Origin: JADKFD01 sp964561825
GTDB lineage: Bacteria; Pseudomonadota; Gammaproteobacteria; Xanthomonadales; SZUA-5
Reading direction: 5' to 3'
Length of the DNA: 10,459 nt
Assembly: GCA_964561825.1 (NCBI GenBank)
Contig: CAZLSB010000141.1
Coordinates: 1 to 10,459 of the forward strand
Of the stretch, positions 5,929-10,459 are shown one piece after another; the stretch's first letter is position 1; each line of letters starts with the position of its first letter. Position numbers and translations under genes: made by a program. The notes under the pieces were generated by a model. It made no database searches and was not told the origin of the DNA. It was given only the letters and a program-made list of their open reading frames with translations.

Positions 5929-7214
5929 TTTGGTTTATCGCCCTCGCTTTGCTGGCGCTGGGGCTCATGGGCGCGCCGTTTTTCGCGCTGATTGCGGCAT
6001 TAGCGCTGATGGGCTTTTATGGTCAGGGTTACGATTTAGCCATCGTCGCGGTGGAAATAAATCGGCTCGGCGAAATGCCGGTGTTGGTCGCCATTCCACT
6101 GTTCACCCTGGCCGGGTATTTGTTGAGCGAAAGTGCCGCGCCGCAGCGTTTGGTGCGCATGACACAAGCCTTAGTGGGCTGGATGCCCGGTGGACTTGCG
6201 ATTGTCGCCTTGGTTACCAGTGCCTTGTTTACCGCATTGACTGGCGCATCGGGTGTCACCATCGTTGCACTTGGTGCGGTGCTGTTCCCTGCCCTGCTGC
6301 AGGCCCATTACAGCGAACGCTTCAGTCTGGGGCTGGTCACCGCGTCCGGCAGTTTAGGATTATTGTTCGCGCCGTCATTGCCCTTGATTATCTACGGCGT
6401 AGTTGCACAACAACTCAATACCACCCCACGGGTATCGGTGGACGATTTATTCCTAGCCGGCATTATTCCAGGCATGCTGATGCTGACGGTGTTGGCCATT
6501 TATGCGATTTCTCAGTCACCGAAAATTAATAACCCGGAAGAAAAACGTTTTGACTGGCGCGCCGCGCGTGCTGCGATTATTGACGCAAAATGGGAATTGC
6601 CATTACCCATCCTGGTATTGGGTGGCATTTATTCCGGCCGAATCGCGCCCTCTGAGGCTGCGGCATTGACGGCGGTCTACGTTTTTCTAGTGACCGTGGT
6701 CATTCGCCGCGAAATCAAGATAACCCGTCTGCCGGCGATCGTGCGCGAAGCGATGATGTTGGTCGGTGGCATCTTGCTGATCCTTGGCGTCGCATTCGCG
6801 CTAACCAACTATTTGATTGACGCAGAAATACCGACCCAGTTATTCGCGTGGGTACAAGAGCACGTCACGCAGAAGTGGCTATTTCTATTGGCACTAAATG
6901 CGTTTTTGTTGTTCTTCGGCATGCTGCTGGAAGGTTATCCCGCGATTGTCGTGCTGACGCCGCTGGTTTTGCCGATCGCCACCGGCTATGGCATGGACCC
7001 GGTACATTTCGGCATTTTATTCCTAGCCAATTTGCAAATCGGTTTATTCCTGGCACCACTGGGTATGAACTTGTTCATTACCTCATATCGCTTCCGCAAG
7101 CCAGTCACCGAGGTGATTCGCGCCAGTTGGCCATTCTTTGTGCTGCTGTTCGCTTGCGTGCTGGCCATCACCTACATCCCATGGCTGTCGCTGGTCTTGC
7201 TGCAGCGGCCTTAG
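5925..7214 (+). CDS. tatM: TRAP transporter large permease TatM (DctM family)
   Basis: The large subunit of the sodium- or proton-driven TRAP permease, 429 aa, with about eleven to twelve hydrophobic segments. Conserved blocks include FTALTGASGVTIVALG (102-117), TASGSLGLLFAPSLPLIIYG (139-158), GGIYSGRIAPSEAAA (233-247), and the C-terminal half-site HFGILFLANLQIGLFLAPLG (361-380). The paired re-entrant motifs in the two halves are the expected transport core. The last motif has APLG where many DctM proteins have PPVG. The start at 5925 gives the standard DctM N-terminus (MIWFIALALLALG); a longer upstream reading in the same frame would overlap tatQ. It is the last gene of the operon. The downstream gap has no clear T-tailed terminator. 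Confidence 0.93.
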   Translation: MIWFIALALLALGLMGAPFFALIAALALMGFYGQGYDLAIVAVEINRLGEMPVLVAIPLFTLAGYLLSESAAPQRLVRMTQALVGWMPGGLAIVALVTSALFTALTGASGVTIVALGAVLFPALLQAHYSERFSLGLVTASGSLGLLFAPSLPLIIYGVVAQQLNTTPRVSVDDLFLAGIIPGMLMLTVLAIYAISQSPKINNPEEKRFDWRAARAAIIDAKWELPLPILVLGGIYSGRIAPSEAAALTAVYVFLVTVVIRREIKITRLPAIVREAMMLVGGILLILGVAFALTNYLIDAEIPTQLFAWVQEHVTQKWLFLLALNAFLLFFGMLLEGYPAIVVLTPLVLPIATGYGMDPVHFGILFLANLQIGLFLAPLGMNLFITSYRFRKPVTEVIRASWPFFVLLFACVLAITYIPWLSLVLLQRP

Positions 7215-7215
7215 G

Positions 7216-7242
7216 GACACGGGTGCCAGTCAAACTCGTGTC
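7216..7242. repeat. Inverted repeat just after tatM
   Basis: GACACG (7216-7221) and CGTGTC (7237-7242) form a perfect 6-bp inverted repeat with a 15-base loop, starting 2 bases after the tatM stop. Another GTGTC follows at 7245-7249. There is no T run, so it is not a classic terminator. It could stabilise the mRNA end or be part of a small interspersed repeat. Confidence 0.35.
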
Positions 7243-7285
7243 GTGTGTCTTGGCCCTGTCACAGAGCGCGCCGTTGTCCCCGGCT

Positions 7286-7326
7286 GTGCGCCCCAACGGG
7301 GCAAACCAAGGTAGCCCAGGGCAACG
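7286..7326. repeat. Degenerate palindromic intergenic repeat
   Basis: A hairpin GCCCC-AAC-GGGGC (7290-7302) is followed by GTAGCCCAGGGCAACGC (7311-7327). The combination of a CCCCAACGGGG hairpin with a CAGCCCAGGGCAACGCCCTGGG-like block is a pattern I recall from interspersed repeats in several bacterial groups. Here the second palindrome is broken (CACTAC where CCTGGG would close it), so this copy looks decayed. The rest of the 386-base gap 7215-7600 shows no gene, no clear promoter and no convincing terminator; its reading frames look like non-coding sequence. Confidence 0.35.
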
Positions 7327-7600
7327 CACTACGTCATTGCGGGCGTCGCGATCCAATTTTTGAGGCAAAAAAGCATGATCGATTGCGTCTCTACGCTTTA
7401 CTGCACCCATGCAACAACTCAGTGATTCGGGCTTGACCCTCGCTGTCACCTACCCTTCTGGGTTTTCTGCTTGCTCCGCGCGTTGCTGGACCCACCACCA
7501 CGTGAGAATTGCACCCTCTGTACGCCACACAACCGACCGCTAATTGCAGCGCTACTAATCTTCGCCGATACGAGACTTCTCAAATCGACTGAAGAGCGCC

Positions 7601-8575
7601 ATGCCCATCCACTCGCCGTTAGATATTCCCGTTTTACTGCTGGCGCTGCTCTGCCTCAGCGCGCCTGCGGCTGCGCAGAGTTCCTCGTCGACAGATACCG
7701 TCGCTCCCCCCGTCGCGGTCACCCAGGAACCAATCGAAAAGCCCAGCATCTTGCGTGCACAAGTGCTGTTGGACCGCGCCCATTTTTCCTCGGGTGAGAT
7801 CGACGGGCGCAAGGGCTCCAATTTGCGCAAAGCGCTTGCCGCTTTTCAACGGAGTCGCGGTTTGGACGACGATGGCAAATTGGGTCCGGATACCTGGGAG
7901 CAACTTGAGCTGCAGGCGGTCCCCACACTGGTCGAATACACTTTGTTGGACGCCGATGTCGCCGGCCCCTTCGAGGAACTGCCGAAAGAGATTGCGGAAC
8001 GTGCCAAGCTCGACGCTCTTGGCTACACCTCCGTGGCTGAAGCGCTGGGCGAACGTTTTCACGCCAGCCCTAAATTGCTGGCATCGCTCAACGCGGATAT
8101 CGCGCTCGAACAAGGCGCGGTCATTCGAGTCCCGAATGTCAGTGACGCTCCACCACCGCCCGCCGCGGCTCAGCTCATCGTCGACCGTAGCGAGCGCACG
8201 CTGCTGCTGGCCGCCACCGATGGCACGATTATCGCGCAATTTCCGGCCTCCACTGGCAGCAAGCACGATCCCTTGCCAATCGGACTATGGAAGATCACGG
8301 GTATCGCGGTGAATCCCGACTTTTACTACAACCCGGCTCTATTTTGGGATGCCGACCCCAGCCACAGCAAAGCCAAACTGCCGCCCGGACCCAATAACCC
8401 AGTAGGTTTGGTTTGGATCGATTTGTCGAAGGAACACTATGGCATCCACGGCACACCGGAGCCATCGCGTGTGGGCAAAACCGAATCGCACGGGTGCATC
8501 CGAGTCACCAATTGGACGGCTTTGTTGTTGTCGAAAGCGGTGAATACCCATCTTCCCGTTGTGCTGCGTGAGTGA
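7601..8575 (+). CDS. Exported L,D-transpeptidase (YkuD) with peptidoglycan-binding domain
   Basis: A periplasmic enzyme, 324 aa, that would make or exchange cross-links in peptidoglycan by attacking a tetrapeptide with a cysteine nucleophile. Order: signal peptide (1-26, cleaved near APAAAQ), a PG_binding_1 domain (about 50-104, with GEIDGRKGSNLRKALAAFQ and DGKLGPDTW), a LysM-like stretch (about 146-178, LGERFHASPKLLASLN), then the YkuD domain (about 190-324). The catalytic motif is complete: H283 in YGIHGT, and SHGCIRVTNW (296-305) with C299 and R301. The ErfK/YbiS/YcfS/YnhG group uses this domain; whether this enzyme makes 3-3 cross-links or attaches lipoproteins cannot be told. ATG 7601 has a weak GAAGAG just upstream. 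The M23 peptidase gene follows closely, suggesting a joint transcript. Confidence 0.92.
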   Translation: MPIHSPLDIPVLLLALLCLSAPAAAQSSSSTDTVAPPVAVTQEPIEKPSILRAQVLLDRAHFSSGEIDGRKGSNLRKALAAFQRSRGLDDDGKLGPDTWEQLELQAVPTLVEYTLLDADVAGPFEELPKEIAERAKLDALGYTSVAEALGERFHASPKLLASLNADIALEQGAVIRVPNVSDAPPPPAAAQLIVDRSERTLLLAATDGTIIAQFPASTGSKHDPLPIGLWKITGIAVNPDFYYNPALFWDADPSHSKAKLPPGPNNPVGLVWIDLSKEHYGIHGTPEPSRVGKTESHGCIRVTNWTALLLSKAVNTHLPVVLRE

Positions 8576-8595
8576 GCGCCGGACTCGCAGACATG

Positions 8596-8600
8596 AAGGA
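8596..8600 (+). promoter_or_regulatory. Ribosome binding site deciding the M23 peptidase start
   Basis: AAGGA is followed by 7 bases to ATG at 8608, an ideal spacing. The alternatives GTG 8572 (overlapping the transpeptidase stop) and ATG 8593 have no recognisable Shine-Dalgarno. Confidence 0.6.
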
Positions 8601-8607
8601 CTGGGCC

Positions 8608-9330
8608 ATGTTCATCATTGGACTGGCGGGCGGCGCCTTACTCGTTGGCGTGCTCTGCCCTTACCCATTGGCGCAATCACTCATTGACGCTCTGCCGCTT
8701 CCAGGTCTGAACTCTGTAGGAATGACGGAATCCTCCGAGGTATTGGCCGAAGTGAGCCGCCCAGCTCCAGCAATCATCACCATCCCAATTGCAAAACCTG
8801 ACGCAAAGCCCATTGTCGAACCTTTGCCACCGGCAGACATGGACGCCGTCCGCAGCAATCCGGATATTTTGCCGGGAGCAGATCAGGATTTGCTGGTGCC
8901 TGTGCGCGGCGTAAGCGCCAATGAATTGAGCGACACTTACACCCAAGCGCGTGCCAACGGTCGCAGCCACGATGCGATCGACATCATGGCGCCCACCGGC
9001 ACGCCCGTTTTGGCGGTCGCCGACGGCATTATTGCCAAACTCTTTCTCAGCAAACCAGGTGGACTGACGATCTACCAGTTCGATCGCGGCGAACAGTACG
9101 CTTACTACTATGCCCACCTAAACGCTTATGCACCAATGCTAGTGGAGGGCCAAACCGTGCAACGTGGCGACGTGATTGGCTTTGTGGGCTACAGCGGAAA
9201 TGCCAATCCGGCCGCGCCGCATTTGCACTTTGCGATATTTATCCTGGGCCCGGAAAAACGCTGGTGGCAAGGCGTGCCTATTAATCCGTATCCTGCATTG
9301 GTTAACTTTGTCGCACCTGTAGAAAAATGA
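8608..9330 (+). CDS. Membrane-anchored M23 family metallopeptidase
   Basis: A zinc peptidase of the lysostaphin/LytM type, 240 aa from ATG 8608. An N-terminal hydrophobic segment (MFIIGLAGGALLVGVL, 1-16) should anchor or export it. A Pro-rich linker follows (about 50-90), then the peptidase domain (about 95-235). All zinc and catalytic residues are visible: H121 and D125 in SHDAIDIMAPTGTPV, H170 in YYYAHLN, and H205/H207 in PHLHF. It may therefore be an active endopeptidase, not an EnvC/NlpD-like activator, which lack these ligands. No LysM or coiled coil is present. Starts at 8572 or 8593 would add 12 or 5 residues. It lies 32 bases after the L,D-transpeptidase gene in the same direction, and the two could cut and re-join peptidoglycan together; that link is inference. 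Confidence 0.9.
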   Translation: MFIIGLAGGALLVGVLCPYPLAQSLIDALPLPGLNSVGMTESSEVLAEVSRPAPAIITIPIAKPDAKPIVEPLPPADMDAVRSNPDILPGADQDLLVPVRGVSANELSDTYTQARANGRSHDAIDIMAPTGTPVLAVADGIIAKLFLSKPGGLTIYQFDRGEQYAYYYAHLNAYAPMLVEGQTVQRGDVIGFVGYSGNANPAAPHLHFAIFILGPEKRWWQGVPINPYPALVNFVAPVEK

Positions 9331-9356
9331 GCGGCCGCGTTTTCACGACGTTCACA

Positions 9357-9378
9357 GTTAGTGCGGCAGCGCACTGAC
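9357..9378 (+). other. Hairpin after the M23 gene
   Basis: GTTAGTGC (9357-9364) pairs with GCACTGAC (9371-9378), with one G-T wobble and a GGCAGC loop. It starts 26 bases after the M23 stop. No T run follows, so it is at best a weak terminator or an mRNA-stabilising element. The remainder of 9331-9525 shows no gene and no promoter I can defend. Confidence 0.35.
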
Positions 9379-9514
9379 CTCCGTAGCAGCACGATCTATC
9401 CTGATGACGGTGCTGAATTCTTGGAGCCCACGGCAGCAGGAATTAGGCCAAGGTTAAACAGTCTCGCCAATTCGACTGAGATCGTCATTGGCTCGTTGAT
9501 ATGTTCCTCAAGAT

Positions 9515-9519
9515 GGAGA
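9515..9519 (+). promoter_or_regulatory. Ribosome binding site of the BON protein gene
   Basis: GGAGA lies 6 bases before ATG 9526. It fixes a start that leaves a textbook signal peptide; the longer upstream frame would bury that signal peptide 55 residues inside the protein. Confidence 0.65.
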
Positions 9520-9525
9520 TCACCC

Positions 9526-10341
9526 ATGTACAAACAATTACGCACGCTAGCGTTGGCATCCGCCATCGCCCTCACGCTGGTTTCGATCAGTAGCCCGATT
9601 TTCGCCGCCACTGCGCAGGAGATCACCAACGCACGCCAAGAGGGGCAGATTTTCACCGCTTACGCATTGAGCCCCTATTTGCGCGCAGATAACATCGCAG
9701 TGACGGTCGATAATGGTAAAGCGACGCTCACTGGCAATGTGGAAGGCGAAGTCAATAAAGACCTTGCAACGCAAATTGCGCAGGGCACCAAAGGCATTAC
9801 CGAGGTCGACAATCAAATCGTGGTAATGGCCGATTACGCGCCACAGGCACGTGGCGAAGACCGCAGTTTTGGTGACGTGATCGACGACGCCGGTATTACT
9901 GCGGCAATTAAGAACAAGTTGCTGTGGAGCAAACATGCCAGCGCATTAACCACCGATGTCGACACCAAATGGGGTCGGGTGCAATTGAAAGGCACCGCCA
10001 GTGACGCAGCAGCCAAGGCCTATGCGGGTTCACTGGCTACCAATACCCGCGGCGTACGCTCGGTAGATAATCAGTTAGTGCTGGATACCAACAAGCCAAA
10101 AGCGGAAACCACAGCCGCGCAAGATGTGGCAGACACGTGGATCACGGCAAAAATCAAATCCTCCTATATGTATTCGGATCGCGTTGATGGCTCTGATATT
10201 GAAGTGAACACCAAAGATGGCCATGTAACCCTGCGTGGCAAACTGAACAGCGGCGCTGAACAAGCGCTCGCCATCGAGCTTGCGCAGAACGTACGCGGCG
10301 TCAAAGACGTCACGTCCACCGGTTTAAGTCACTCGATGTAA
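9526..10341 (+). CDS. Secreted protein with three BON domains (OsmY-like)
   Basis: A periplasmic protein, 271 aa, with a signal peptide (1 to about 27, MYKQLRTLAL... SSPIFA) and three successive BON domains at about 32-101, 121-187 and 200-266. Each has the pattern of a helix, then a short strand, (G/H)xxxLxG, a helix with A/LAxxxxGV, and a closing VxNQ/VT strand: GKATLTGNV (64-72) with DNQIVV (95-100), GRVQLKGTA (150-158) with DNQLVL (181-186), and GHVTLRGKL (232-240) with VKDVTS (259-264). BON domains are thought to bind phospholipid surfaces. E. coli OsmY has two and is induced by osmotic stress; three is longer than OsmY. An envelope-stress role is likely but unproven. The gene stands alone and ends at a strong terminator. 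Confidence 0.9.
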   Translation: MYKQLRTLALASAIALTLVSISSPIFAATAQEITNARQEGQIFTAYALSPYLRADNIAVTVDNGKATLTGNVEGEVNKDLATQIAQGTKGITEVDNQIVVMADYAPQARGEDRSFGDVIDDAGITAAIKNKLLWSKHASALTTDVDTKWGRVQLKGTASDAAAKAYAGSLATNTRGVRSVDNQLVLDTNKPKAETTAAQDVADTWITAKIKSSYMYSDRVDGSDIEVNTKDGHVTLRGKLNSGAEQALAIELAQNVRGVKDVTSTGLSHSM

Positions 10342-10358
10342 TTGTTGCATGTGAGTCA

Positions 10359-10386
10359 CGGCGCGATCCACGGATCGCGCCGTTTT
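10359..10386 (+). terminator. Intrinsic terminator of the BON protein gene
   Basis: A perfect 10-bp GC-rich stem, CGGCGCGATC (10359-10368) and GATCGCGCCG (10373-10382), with a CACG loop and a TTTT tail (10383-10386), 17 bases after the stop codon. The T run is short, but the stem is very stable. Confidence 0.85.
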
Positions 10387-10401
10387 GCTGTGGGTGCAAT
10401 A

Positions 10402-10411
10402 AACCTAGGTT
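10402..10411. promoter_or_regulatory. Perfect 10-bp palindrome, possible operator
   Basis: AACCTAGGTT lies 15 bases after the terminator and is followed by an A-rich tract. An AGAGG at 10441-10445 precedes an ATG at 10450, 9 bases from the window end, which may open another gene. A regulator-binding site for that gene is possible, but the palindrome is short and could be chance. Confidence 0.2.
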
Positions 10412-10459
10412 CAAAAAAAGTTCCAAGGGATATTTTCGGCAGAGGCGTCATGATCCCGC

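Noticed and set aside
7168..7449. Reverse open frame in the gap after tatM
   Set aside because: It spans the palindromic repeats and the antisense end of tatM, has no family resemblance and no ribosome binding site.
7452..7466. ACCC-TTCT-GGGT hairpin with TTT as a terminator
   Set aside because: The stem is only 4 bp and lies about 240 bases after tatM; too weak to call.
10411..10424. Reverse-strand GGAACTT as a sigma-E type -35 element
   Set aside because: No matching -10 element at the required spacing and no gene in that direction nearby except the terminated BON gene.

Overview
The window looks like a stretch of gammaproteobacterial chromosome with moderately high GC. It is most likely from the Xanthomonadales/Lysobacterales group. 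This is inferred from gene content (a MoeB with an N-terminal rhodanese domain, a DUF1244 protein, Shine-Dalgarno starts, tightly overlapping operons), not from any marker gene. There is no rRNA, tRNA, CRISPR array or intact insertion sequence.

Layout from left to right. Positions 1-597 hold no intact gene. They contain a hairpin-rich stretch (about 20-119), the remnant of a reverse-strand GNAT acetyltransferase gene of the TacT-like kind (193 to about 565), and two tandem palindromic units of about 50 bp (333-435) that appear to split that remnant. Positions 598-3010 carry moeA and a rhodanese-MoeB fusion as a two-gene molybdenum-cofactor operon. Positions 3094-3444 (reverse) encode a DUF1244 protein. 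Divergent from it, 3573-7214 is a four-gene operon tatT-tatP-tatQ-tatM, a TPR-protein-associated TRAP (TPAT) transporter. Its genes overlap by 4, 1 and 4 bases. Positions 7215-7600 are a gene-free gap with degenerate palindromic repeats. Positions 7601-9330 encode an exported L,D-transpeptidase and a membrane-anchored M23 metallopeptidase, both acting on peptidoglycan. Positions 9526-10341 encode a secreted triple-BON protein, closed by a strong intrinsic terminator (10359-10386). The last 73 bases hold a 10-bp palindrome and possibly the first codons of another gene.

How the genes work together. MoeB would adenylate MoaD and its rhodanese domain could deliver sulfur to it. MoeA then inserts molybdenum into the finished pterin. 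In the TPAT operon the lipoprotein TatT would sit on the periplasmic solute-binding protein TatP and pass ligand to the TatQM permease. The TatP here has Trp where most DctP proteins have the carboxylate-binding Arg, so the substrate is probably not a simple C4-dicarboxylate. The LDT, M23 and BON genes form an envelope-maintenance cluster.

No clearly new biological system is visible. The points most worth a second look are the split GNAT remnant with its covarying hairpin repeats just upstream of moeA, and the atypical ligand pocket of the TPAT transporter.
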